A stretch of DNA of 64,000 nucleotides from Mycetocola tolaasinivorans (GTDB lineage Bacteria; Actinomycetota; Actinomycetes; Actinomycetales; Microbacteriaceae), in contig NZ_RCUX01000002.1 in assembly GCF_003667565.1 (NCBI RefSeq), positions 124,001-188,000 of the forward strand, read 5' to 3'. A program made the position numbers and the translations under genes. Of the stretch, positions 26,989 through 35,030 are shown piece after piece. The number at the start of each line of letters is the position of its first letter. Position 1 is the stretch's first letter. The notes beneath the pieces are model-generated. The model did no database searches and was not told the DNA's origin. It was given only the letters and a program-made list of their open reading frames with translations.

Positions 26989-27693
26989 ATGCCGTCCCGA
27001 TCCAGCCGCGTTCCCGCACGTACAAAGCCCGTGCGGGTGTCCCTCGCGGACGGTGTCTACGACATCATCCTCTCGCGACTGATCGATGGTGAGGTCTCCG
27101 CCGGAGCCCCACTCAACATCGATGAGTTGGCGCGGGACCTCGCGGTCTCGCAAACGCCCATTCGGGAGGCCCTCGCCCGGCTGGAATCCACCGGCCTCGT
27201 GACCCGGGCCGCGCTGCGCGGATACCGGGTGGCCCCGCTCTTTACCGATCAGGAGCTCGCGGATCTGATGGATGCGCGCGCGGTGGTCGAACCGGCCACC
27301 GCCCGCTTTGCTGCCGGTCGGACAACCCCGGAGTTCCTGGCGGAGCTTGCCGCGACGATTACCGAGCTGGAAGCCTTCGCCGAGTCCGGACGCGATACCG
27401 AGGTGCACCGCTACTGGGAGTCCGATGCGCACTTCCACAACCTGATCGCGGAGCAGTCGGAGAACCGATTCCTGCAGACGGCCTATGAGTCCCTCGGTGG
27501 TCACGTGCAGCGATTCCGTCTCTTTGGCGCGCTTGGGGCGACGGATGCCGCCTTTGCCGCGCGTGAGCACCGAGACATTCTGGAGGCGCTGCAGCGGGGC
27601 GACGCTCAGGCCGCGCAGCAGCGCATGACCGAGCACATCGAGAGCGTGAAGTCTCGCGCCCACCATGACCGTGAGGCGATCGACACCCACTAG
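26989..27693 (+). CDS. GntR/FadR-family transcriptional regulator
   Basis: A 234-residue regulator with an N-terminal winged helix (about 20-85: SRLIDGEVSAGAPLNIDELA, QTPIREALARLESTGLV) and an all-helical FCD ligand domain (about 95-225). FCD-type GntR proteins usually respond to sugar acids and other carboxylates. The gene lies just upstream of an acid-sugar cluster, with a strong promoter and palindrome between them, so it probably represses that cluster. ATG at 26989 is 6 nt after CATACT and lacks a ribosome site, so the message may be leaderless. Confidence 0.92.
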   Translation: MPSRSSRVPARTKPVRVSLADGVYDIILSRLIDGEVSAGAPLNIDELARDLAVSQTPIREALARLESTGLVTRAALRGYRVAPLFTDQELADLMDARAVVEPATARFAAGRTTPEFLAELAATITELEAFAESGRDTEVHRYWESDAHFHNLIAEQSENRFLQTAYESLGGHVQRFRLFGALGATDAAFAAREHRDILEALQRGDAQAAQQRMTEHIESVKSRAHHDREAIDTH

Positions 27694-27765
27694 CGGGTGC
27701 GGTGCGGGCCTCCTCTGGGCCGGGAATGAGGCCCGGGAACCCGGGGTGAGGGCCAAACACGAGGT

Positions 27766-27801
27766 TTGACACGATTCTTCTTTATCGTCTATCCTATAGG
27801 A
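27766..27801 (+). promoter_or_regulatory. Strong promoter with overlapping palindromic operator for the acid-sugar operon
   Basis: TTGACA (27766-27771) and TATCCT (27790-27795) are 18 bp apart, the best sigma-70-type promoter seen in the window. A 10-bp perfect palindrome TCCTATAGGA (27792-27801) overlaps the -10 box, a position suited to repression by the adjacent GntR protein. Confidence 0.75.
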
Positions 27802-27875
27802 AATAGGCCAGGGATCCTCGGGGTACTCGCGTACCCGCTTACCCCTGGGATTCAGACACAAAGGAGTCTCGCCCC

Positions 27876-28865
27876 ATGACGACCGCACGCCCCCGCATCG
27901 CGCTCACCCTCGGAGACCCGGCCGGAATCGGCCCCGAGCTGGCCGCCAAGGTTATCTCCCGCCCCGGCATCCTGGACGCCGTTGAGGTGTACATTCTCGC
28001 CGATCGCGCCGAGCTTGAGCGCGCCTTCGCCGACGCTCGCCTCCCACTGGTTCCGCTGAGCGATGAGCCCACCCCCGGAGCCGCCATCCTGCTGGATGAC
28101 AACAGTGCTCCGGCCGAGGAGATCCCGGTGGGCCAGGTGAGCGTCGCCGCCGGTGCGCGCGCCATGCACCAGCTGGAGCGCGCGCTCGCCCTGGTTAAGG
28201 AGGGGCGCGTGGGAGCCATCGTCTTTACCCCGCTCAACAAGACCAGCCTGCACCTCGCCGGAATGCACGAGGACGACGAGCTGCGCTGGTTCGCAAAGCA
28301 CCTCGAATTCGAGGGCACCACCTCCGAGCTCAACGTCTTGGACGGCCTGTGGACGGCCCGCGTCACCTCGCACATTCCGCTGAGCGGGGTTGCCGAACGC
28401 ATCACCGCACCGAACGTCACGGCCGCGATCGAGCTGCTGAACACCGTGCTTGTAGACGCCGGGCTCACCCCGAAGATCGGCGTGTGCGCGCTCAACCCGC
28501 ACGCCGGCGAAAACGGCAATTTCGGCCGCGAGGAGATCGACCACATCGCCCCCGGAATCGAGGCCGCCCGCGCCACCGGCATCAACGTCAGCGGACCGTT
28601 CCCCTCCGACACCATCTTCCTCGCCGCCAAGCGGGGCGACTTCAACGGCGTGGTCACGATGTACCACGACCAGGGCCAGATCGCGATGAAGCTCATCGGT
28701 TTTGACGGTGGCGTCACCATTTCCGGCGGACTGCCGGTCGCGATCACCACCCCGGCCCACGGCACCGCTTTCGAAATCGTCGGCCAGGGAATCGCGAACA
28801 CTCGCTCCACCGAGCACGCCTTCGACATTGCGGTTTCGGTCGCCTCCCGTCGCCTGAACGACTAG
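27876..28865 (+). CDS. pdxA2: PdxA2-type 4-phospho-acid-sugar dehydrogenase
   Basis: A 329-residue metal- and NAD-dependent dehydrogenase of the PdxA family. Metal and substrate motifs are TPLNKTSLHLAGM, AGENGNFGREE and MYHDQGQIAMKLIGFDGG. PdxA proper acts in vitamin B6 synthesis, but paralogues beside DUF1537 kinases (PdxA2) oxidatively decarboxylate D-threonate 4-phosphate or D-erythronate 4-phosphate to dihydroxyacetone phosphate. The neighbourhood, with a kinase, importer and lactonase-like protein, supports the catabolic role. AAGGAG precedes the ATG. It is the first gene after the promoter. Confidence 0.88.
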   Translation: MTTARPRIALTLGDPAGIGPELAAKVISRPGILDAVEVYILADRAELERAFADARLPLVPLSDEPTPGAAILLDDNSAPAEEIPVGQVSVAAGARAMHQLERALALVKEGRVGAIVFTPLNKTSLHLAGMHEDDELRWFAKHLEFEGTTSELNVLDGLWTARVTSHIPLSGVAERITAPNVTAAIELLNTVLVDAGLTPKIGVCALNPHAGENGNFGREEIDHIAPGIEAARATGINVSGPFPSDTIFLAAKRGDFNGVVTMYHDQGQIAMKLIGFDGGVTISGGLPVAITTPAHGTAFEIVGQGIANTRSTEHAFDIAVSVASRRLND

Positions 28866-28918
28866 TTTTTTCTCCCCCTTCCCCCTTCGTAGACACCCAA
28901 GACAATGAGGTCGGTTTG

Positions 28919-30223
28919 ATGTCCCATTCGATTCCCCCAAAACAGTCCAAAATTCGGTTGAAGATCTTCGGGGTCCTCTGGATCCTGGTGCTGCTGAACT
29001 TTATTGACCGCGCGGCACTCTCCATCGCGATGCCGCTGATCAGCGAGGAGTTTGAGCTCACTCCAGCCGTGCAGGGCTGGCTGCTCGGGTCGTTCTTCTG
29101 GACCTACCTGCTGTTCCAAATCCCCGGCGGCTGGCTGCTCGACCGCTTCGGTGCCCGCAAGGTTGTGGGTTGGGCCGGCGCGGTCTGGGGCGGATTCCAG
29201 CTCCTCGGCGGTCTCGCCACCAGCGGCATTTTCCTGGGTGCAACCCGCCTTGGACTCGGTGCCACCGAGGCTCCGGTATTCCCCGCCGCGGCCAAGCTGA
29301 ACTCCCGTTGGCTACCCTCCAAGGAGCGCGCCCGCGGCGCGACCTTCATCGATGCGGCGACCCCGGCCGGCTCCGCGCTCGGCGGTATCATCGTCACCGC
29401 GCTGATCGGATTCACCGGCGGTTGGCGGATGGCCTTCATCCTCACCGGTGCCCTGACGATCCTGGTCGCCGTGGCCTACTACTTCTATCTTCGCGACACC
29501 CCGGAGGAGCACCCCGGGGTCAACGAAGCCGAGCTGGCACACATTCGCAGTGACGTCGACGTGGCCGATAAGGCCCTGGGTGGAGTGCTGCCCCGCCTGG
29601 CCGATTACGCCCGCTCCTCATCGTTCTGGGGTCTGTGGCTTGGCCGTCTGGGCTGGGCGACCGTGTGGTGGGGCATCATCTCCTGGACCCCGTCCTACCT
29701 CTCCAGCGCGATGGGCTTCGACCTCGCCGGCCTGGGCTGGGGCACCTTCGCGGTGTATGGCATGGGAGTCTTTGGTCAGCTGATTGCCGGCTGGGCCACC
29801 GATAAGTTCCGTGCCCGCACCACCAACTACAACGGCGTGATGAAGACGATCCTCGCGATCTCCGGTCTGGGTACCGTGGCCTCGATCCTCACCCTGCCCT
29901 TCATCGACAACGGCTACCTGGCTCTGGTCTCCCTCGGGCTCGCGGTCTTCTTTGTGCAGTTCGGTGGCGTCTACTGGGCCTTCCCGGCCTGGCTCGCTCC
30001 CAAGCCCCAGGTGGGCAAGGTGGGCAGCGTGATGAACATCGCCTCCAGCGCGGGCGGTGGCCTGGCACCGGTCATCATGGGATACGCGATTCTCGCCGGT
30101 GGTGGCAGCTACACCGGAGCGTTTGTCTTCCTCGCTGCGGCCGCGGCCCTCTACCTGCTGGGATCGATGACCATCAACTTCAACCGTCCGCTGGCACGGA
30201 TGCGCCAGACCGTGGAGGCCTAG
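28919..30223 (+). CDS. MFS anion:cation symporter, probable acid-sugar importer
   Basis: A 434-residue 12-helix transporter with features of the ACS family, which imports hexuronates, tartrate and other organic anions. IDRAALSIAMPLISEEF in helix 1 and the loop motif GGWLLDRFGARKVVGW are seen, with RLGLGATEAPVFPAAAK in helix 4. GAGG lies 8 bases before the ATG. It sits between pdxA2 and the amidohydrolase, so it probably brings in the pathway substrate (threonate, erythronate or a lactone). Confidence 0.88.
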   Translation: MSHSIPPKQSKIRLKIFGVLWILVLLNFIDRAALSIAMPLISEEFELTPAVQGWLLGSFFWTYLLFQIPGGWLLDRFGARKVVGWAGAVWGGFQLLGGLATSGIFLGATRLGLGATEAPVFPAAAKLNSRWLPSKERARGATFIDAATPAGSALGGIIVTALIGFTGGWRMAFILTGALTILVAVAYYFYLRDTPEEHPGVNEAELAHIRSDVDVADKALGGVLPRLADYARSSSFWGLWLGRLGWATVWWGIISWTPSYLSSAMGFDLAGLGWGTFAVYGMGVFGQLIAGWATDKFRARTTNYNGVMKTILAISGLGTVASILTLPFIDNGYLALVSLGLAVFFVQFGGVYWAFPAWLAPKPQVGKVGSVMNIASSAGGGLAPVIMGYAILAGGGSYTGAFVFLAAAAALYLLGSMTINFNRPLARMRQTVEA

Positions 30224-30224
30224 C

Positions 30225-31145
30225 ATGGCGCTGTATCAGGGGCCGATCGTTGATGCCCACCACCACTTCTGGGAGCCCGAGCTAGGCAGACAGCCTTGGC
30301 TGCTTCCGGAGGCTGCCATTGCGTTCCGCTACGGTTCCTATGAGTCGATCAAGCGCACCTATCTTCCGCCGCAACTGCGTGAGGACGCTGCCGGCTTGAA
30401 CCTCGTGGGCACCGTGACCATGGAGACCGAGTGGGATCTGGATGACCCGATCGGCGAGATGGACTACACCGAGGACATTGCCCGCCGATATGGGCTCCCC
30501 ACCGCCGCCATCGCACACGCCGTGCTTCGGGATCCGGCAATCGAGGCGGTCCTCGAAGAGCTCGGTGGTCGCCCGTTTGTGCGCGGTGTGCGGAACAAGC
30601 CCGGCCAGGCGGCGAGCCCCGCCTTGGCGGCGAGCGAACCGACGCTGATGGAGGACCCCCAGTGGCGGCGAGGATTCGCCCTGCTCGACACCTACGGCCT
30701 CGACTTCGAGCTGCAGGTGGCCTGGTGGCACATGCATGAGGCGTCCCGGCTGGCCGCGGACTTCCCGGAGACCCAGATCACGATCAATCACACCGGGCTT
30801 CCCTCTGATCGCAGCCCCGAGGGGCTGCGCGGCTGGGCTGAGGCACTGCGACTCATGGCTCGGCACGAAAACGTACTGATCAAGATCTCCGGAATCGGGC
30901 TCCCCGGTGTGCCCTGGAGCGCGGAAAATAATCGCGAGGTGGTGCAGACCACCGCCGATATCTTCGGGCCGGACCGGATTATGTTTGCCAGTAATTTCCC
31001 GGTCGACTCGCTCGTGGGCGGGTATCACGAGATATTCACCGGTTTTGCGGAGATCGCGCGCGGATGGTCCGCGGACGAACAGCGCGCTGCCTTTATCGAC
31101 AACGCGATCCGTGCGTATCGGCTGCCCGCCGATCTCGGCGCATAG
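30225..31145 (+). CDS. Amidohydrolase-2 family, probable sugar lactonase
   Basis: A 306-residue TIM-barrel hydrolase of the family that includes L-fuconolactonase and LigI. The N-terminal metal motif is extended (IVDAHHHFWEPELG). The barrel continues with QITINHTGLPSD near 187, KISGIGLPG near 220 and ASNFPVDSL near 251. It starts one base after the importer stop. Within a threonate-type pathway the natural step for it is opening a four-carbon aldonolactone to the acid. That role is inferred from context. Confidence 0.82.
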   Translation: MALYQGPIVDAHHHFWEPELGRQPWLLPEAAIAFRYGSYESIKRTYLPPQLREDAAGLNLVGTVTMETEWDLDDPIGEMDYTEDIARRYGLPTAAIAHAVLRDPAIEAVLEELGGRPFVRGVRNKPGQAASPALAASEPTLMEDPQWRRGFALLDTYGLDFELQVAWWHMHEASRLAADFPETQITINHTGLPSDRSPEGLRGWAEALRLMARHENVLIKISGIGLPGVPWSAENNREVVQTTADIFGPDRIMFASNFPVDSLVGGYHEIFTGFAEIARGWSADEQRAAFIDNAIRAYRLPADLGA

Positions 31146-31207
31146 CACCACACGTCCGGGGTTCCGGGATGCACGCATCCCGGAACCCCGCTATTCCAGG
31201 AGGAATC

Positions 31208-32458
31208 ATGAAGACCGTCGTACTCGACGACGACCCGACCGGCACCCAGTCCGCGACCAACGTGCGGGTGCTGCTGGAAACGAGTGTGGACCTGTTGGAG
31301 GCGGCGCTGAGTCAGTCCAACAGCGTCTACGTGCTGACAAACAGCCGCGCGATTAACGAGGAGAGCGCGGTGGCGCTGCTCGAACGGATTCGTTCCGAAG
31401 CGCGGGCCGCGGCCGCTCGCCTGGGCGAGGAGGTGCGCTTTGTCCTGCGGGGCGATTCGACCCTGCGCGGGCACGTGTTCGCCGAAACCGAGGTGTTTTG
31501 TGAGCCGGACTCGGTGGTGCTGTTTGCCCCGGCGTTCCCGGACGGTGGCCGGGTAACCCGTGAGGGGACGCATCTTGTCCGTATCGGCGGGCGTGATGTT
31601 CCGGCCCATGAGACCGAGTTTGCCAACGATCCGGTGTTTCCGTTTCGCAGCTCGGTGCTTGCCGAGTACGTGGCCGAGAAGTCTGATCGGCCGGCGATCC
31701 GTATTTCGAGCGAGCGGGTCCGTGCCGGGGAGTTGGCCGACGTGCTCCTGACCGCAGCGCCGCGCAGCGTGATCCTGCCCGATGTGGAGACAAATGAGGA
31801 CATCGTGCTCATCGCCGAGGCGATCGAGGAGGCTACTCGCCGAGCGGGTGCCGCCCGGGTCGTGGTGCGTTCGGCCGCGCCGCTGGCCGCCGAACTGGCC
31901 GGGGTGCACAGCGCGGGCCTTCTCTCGACCCCGCTGCTGGCGCAGCGTGGACGGGTGCTGCTCGTGTGCGGCTCCCACACGATCGGCGCGACGGCTCAGC
32001 TGGCCGAGGTTGAGCGAGAATACGGTGTGGCCACGGTGATTCCCACCGCCACCGCGCTGGAGGATCCGAGTGCTGCCGGGCTGATTGCGGCGGATGCCGC
32101 CCGGGGAAGCCTCGTGGATCGCGGGTTTACCGCGGTGACCACCGAACGCGTGCGCTCCGCCGAACACAACACCCTCGACCATGGTGAACGCGTCATGGCC
32201 GCGCTGACGACGGCCGTGCGAGCGCTGCTACCGGAGAGCGATGTGATCGTCTCCAAGGGTGGAATCACCTCCGCCGACACCGCTCGGATCGGTATTGGTG
32301 CGACCTCGGCGCTGGTGAGTGGGCAGATCCTGCCGGGGGTTTCGGTGTGGCTGCTGGAGGGGGCGGACGGCCGCTCGCGCCCCTACGTTGTGGTGCCGGG
32401 AAACGTGGGGGATGCGGACACCCTGAAGCGGGTCTTGGATTCGCTCGCCGCGCACTAG
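31208..32458 (+). CDS. Four-carbon acid sugar kinase (DUF1537, DtnK/OtnK type)
   Basis: A 416-residue kinase that phosphorylates threonate or erythronate at C4 with ATP. The N-terminal substrate domain opens with VVLDDDPTGTQSA and has VRFVLRGDSTLRGH near 79. The C-terminal nucleotide domain has SKGGITSADTAR and the closing PGNVGDADTLKRVL. In characterised systems the DtnK-PdxA2 pair converts D-threonate to DHAP. AGGAGGAATC precedes the ATG. It is the last gene of the operon and is followed by a terminator. Confidence 0.9.
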   Translation: MKTVVLDDDPTGTQSATNVRVLLETSVDLLEAALSQSNSVYVLTNSRAINEESAVALLERIRSEARAAAARLGEEVRFVLRGDSTLRGHVFAETEVFCEPDSVVLFAPAFPDGGRVTREGTHLVRIGGRDVPAHETEFANDPVFPFRSSVLAEYVAEKSDRPAIRISSERVRAGELADVLLTAAPRSVILPDVETNEDIVLIAEAIEEATRRAGAARVVVRSAAPLAAELAGVHSAGLLSTPLLAQRGRVLLVCGSHTIGATAQLAEVEREYGVATVIPTATALEDPSAAGLIAADAARGSLVDRGFTAVTTERVRSAEHNTLDHGERVMAALTTAVRALLPESDVIVSKGGITSADTARIGIGATSALVSGQILPGVSVWLLEGADGRSRPYVVVPGNVGDADTLKRVLDSLAAH

Positions 32459-32480
32459 ACGTCTAGTTACAAACCGCTCG

Positions 32481-32518
32481 TGTGGGCCGTGGAAATCTTT
32501 GGATTTTCGCGGCCCACA
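32481..32518 (+). terminator. Intrinsic terminator after the acid-sugar operon
   Basis: TGTGGGCC pairs with GGCCCACA, and an inner GGAAATC/GGATTTTC stem extends it. TGCGTTTTT follows. Confidence 0.8.
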
Positions 32519-32578
32519 TGCGTTTTTGTGCGTCAAAAACCGGGGCATGTATGGTCTGACAAGACATGCCGAGTGTAA

Positions 32579-32607
32579 TTGACTTAATCGAACACATGTT
32601 CGAATAT
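32579..32607 (+). promoter_or_regulatory. SOS promoter with LexA box for imuA'-imuB-dnaE2
   Basis: TCGAAC-ACAT-GTTCGA (32588-32603) is a perfect actinobacterial LexA box. It lies between TTGACT (-35, 32579-32584) and GAATAT (-10, 32602-32607, 17-bp spacing). The predicted start of transcription is about at the ATG of imuA' (32614), so LexA would block polymerase directly and the mRNA would be leaderless. Confidence 0.93.
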
Positions 32608-32613
32608 TAACGC

Positions 32614-33357
32614 ATGTCGCTCGCGTTCTCCTCTCGTGTGGGCGCCGGGCCCTCGGGACTCGGCGCCGATTCTGGTGCCGCCGAACGGGCTGGCACCGTG
32701 GCGGCGCTGCGTGAGCGCATCCGGGGGATGCAGCGCACCGAACTAGAGTCTCAGCCACTACCGACGCTGCCCGTTCTGGTCGATCTGCTCCCCGGCGGAG
32801 TGCTGCGCGCGGGCGGGGTGTACGCGGTGCCGGATGCGCCGGTACTGGCGATGGCGCTCGCCGCCGGACCGAGCGGGGCCGGCTCCTGGAGCGCGGTGGT
32901 GGACCTCCCCACGTTTGGAATTGAGGCCGCCGAACGGGTGGGGATCAACCTCGACCGGCTCGTGGTGGTGCCGACCCCCGGCGCGCACTGGCTCGAGGTG
33001 GTGGCGGCGCTCGCCGATGTGGTGACCGTGATCATCACCGGGCCTGCCCCGCACCTGAGTACCTCGGATCGCGCCCGGCTCACCGCCCGCCTGCATCAGC
33101 GCGCGGCGATGCTCGTGACGCTCGGAACCTGGCCCGGGAGCGACGCCGAGCTGCGCAGTACCGCGGGCAGCTGGGACGGCATCGGGGCGGGATTTGGGTA
33201 TCTGGGGGCGCGCGAGCTGCGGGTGGACTCCACCGATCGTGCCGGACGCCTGCGCCGTGGATCACTGACCCTCGCCGAGAGCGGCGGCCTCACGGCGCCG
33301 ACCCCGCGGATCCGCGCGGTGCCCCGGCCCGAACGCACTCTGGCCGGAGTTGGCTGA
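32614..33357 (+). CDS. imuA': ImuA' mutasome accessory protein
   Basis: A 247-residue RecA-like accessory protein of the mycobacterial-type mutasome. Sequence is low-complexity at the N-terminus, then PVLVDLLPGGVLRAGGVYAV resembles the start of the RecA-like core, though a clean Walker A is absent, as in other ImuA' proteins. It works with ImuB and DnaE2 in damage-induced, error-prone bypass. It starts 10 bp after the LexA box and is followed by imuB after 30 bp. Confidence 0.88.
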   Translation: MSLAFSSRVGAGPSGLGADSGAAERAGTVAALRERIRGMQRTELESQPLPTLPVLVDLLPGGVLRAGGVYAVPDAPVLAMALAAGPSGAGSWSAVVDLPTFGIEAAERVGINLDRLVVVPTPGAHWLEVVAALADVVTVIITGPAPHLSTSDRARLTARLHQRAAMLVTLGTWPGSDAELRSTAGSWDGIGAGFGYLGARELRVDSTDRAGRLRRGSLTLAESGGLTAPTPRIRAVPRPERTLAGVG

Positions 33358-33387
33358 TGGTGCTACTTACGGGTGAGGGGTGCGCTG

Positions 33388-35004
33388 ATGAGTGAGCGGG
33401 TGTTGGCGCTGTGGATGCCGGACTGGGGCGTGCTCACCGCCGCCGAGGATGAGGGGATCGCCTCGGACGTGCCGGTGGTGCTCACCGCGCGCGGTGAGGT
33501 GTTCGCAGCGAACGCGGTAGCGCGGGCGCTGGGCGTGCGGCGGGGGCTCAGGATTCGAGAGGCACAGGAGCGTGCGGCGAACGCCGTGTTTGTGCCGTAT
33601 CGGGAGGATGCGGATCACCGCCGATTCGAGCCGCTGATTCGCGTGTTGGAGGGGATCGTCCCGAGCATTCAGCAGGTGCGGCCGGGGCTCTGCCTGGTGC
33701 CCGGACGCGGCCCCGCCCGGTACTACGGGAGCGAGGCGGCGGCGGCCGAGGCACTGACGAGAGCACTGCGCGCTGCGGAGGTTATCCCGACCGGTTCCGC
33801 CGTGCGGATCGGCGCGGCCGACGGCGTCTTTGCCGCGCAGCAGGCCGCGTATCGGGCGGTTCCCGTGGAGATGCCGGAATCGGAATCTACGGAGCTTCTC
33901 GCCTCTGTGACGGGCACCGAAGCAGATGCCCTGCTCCTTATCCCGGCCGGGTGCTCCGCCCGCTTCCTTGCCCCGATGCCCGTGACAACGCTCGGTGAGC
34001 CCGAACTCTCCCGCGTCCTGGCTCGCCTTGGCGTGCACCGGCTCGGCGAACTGGCCGCGCTGCCCGCGGCCTCGGTGCGCGATCGGTTCGGCGCGGCCGG
34101 GGAGCAGGCGCACCGGATCGCCTCCGGGGAGGACCCACGCCGGGTGCGCCCCCGGGTGCCGCCGGCCGAGCTCGCGGTGGAGCGGGAGTTCGATCCGCCG
34201 CTGGAGCGAGCCGACCAGGCCGCCTTCGGGTTCCGTGCATCCGCCGATCGCTTCCTCGCGGGGCTCGCCGAGCACGCACTCGTGGTGAGTGCGGTGCGGA
34301 TCGAGATTATCGGTGATCGCGGGGGCCGTAGCGCCCGCAGCTGGCTGCACCCGCGACACCTCGATGCGGGCGACGTCGTGGATCGCGTGCGCTGGCAGCT
34401 GCAGGGTGCCGGAGCCATCGAGGCGGCGCTGGCCGAACCGGTGGCGCTGATCCGGGTGATTCCCGAAACCCTCGCCGCGATGAGTACGCAGGAACCCGGG
34501 CTCTGGGGCGGCGGCCCGGACACCCGCGTGTATAACGGGCTTACCCGGTTACAGGGCATGGTGGGGCACGATGGCGTCCTGACGGCGCGGATCGGTGCGG
34601 GTCGCGAACCCCGCGAACGCCAGAGCCTGGTGCCCTGGGGAGAGCGCGATCCACGCACCGACCCCGCCGGCCCCTGGCCCGGGAGTCTGCCCGGAGCGCC
34701 ACCCCAGACCGTGCTGCCCGAACCGATGCCGGCGCGGGTGATCGATGCGGCGGGGGAGAGCGTGGCCATTAGCGACCGCGACGTGCTCAGCGCTCCGCCG
34801 CGTCGCCTGCAGATCCCCCCGCTGCCGCGCATTGCCCCGGGCGGGGTGGACTCCGAGGTGCGCGCATGGGCGGGCCCCTGGCCGGTGATCACCGGCACCA
34901 CCGCCGACCGGGTGGATCGCTTCCAACTGCTGGATGAACGCGGCCACGGCTGGCTGGTGCGTCGCGATCGGGGCGAGTGGTGGGCGGAGGCTCGCTATGA
35001 CTAG
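33388..35004 (+). CDS. imuB: ImuB, Y-family-like mutasome adaptor
   Basis: A 538-residue protein with a Y-family polymerase fold that serves as hub between DnaE2, ImuA' and the beta clamp. It starts ALWMPDWGV and lacks the acidic active-site residues of true Y-family polymerases, as known for ImuB. QEPGLWG (368-374) matches the clamp-binding motif of mycobacterial ImuB in sequence and place. GAGGGG precedes ATG at 33388; the frame also has a GTG at 33373. It belongs to the SOS operon. Confidence 0.92.
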   Translation: MSERVLALWMPDWGVLTAAEDEGIASDVPVVLTARGEVFAANAVARALGVRRGLRIREAQERAANAVFVPYREDADHRRFEPLIRVLEGIVPSIQQVRPGLCLVPGRGPARYYGSEAAAAEALTRALRAAEVIPTGSAVRIGAADGVFAAQQAAYRAVPVEMPESESTELLASVTGTEADALLLIPAGCSARFLAPMPVTTLGEPELSRVLARLGVHRLGELAALPAASVRDRFGAAGEQAHRIASGEDPRRVRPRVPPAELAVEREFDPPLERADQAAFGFRASADRFLAGLAEHALVVSAVRIEIIGDRGGRSARSWLHPRHLDAGDVVDRVRWQLQGAGAIEAALAEPVALIRVIPETLAAMSTQEPGLWGGGPDTRVYNGLTRLQGMVGHDGVLTARIGAGREPRERQSLVPWGERDPRTDPAGPWPGSLPGAPPQTVLPEPMPARVIDAAGESVAISDRDVLSAPPRRLQIPPLPRIAPGGVDSEVRAWAGPWPVITGTTADRVDRFQLLDERGHGWLVRRDRGEWWAEARYD

Positions 35005-35030
35005 ACGAAACAGTAGGGAAGGAGCGCGAG

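Noticed and set aside
27876-28865. Assignment of this gene as biosynthetic pdxA for vitamin B6
   Set aside because: No other pyridoxal genes are near, and it sits with a DUF1537 kinase, importer and lactonase, the setting of catabolic PdxA2.
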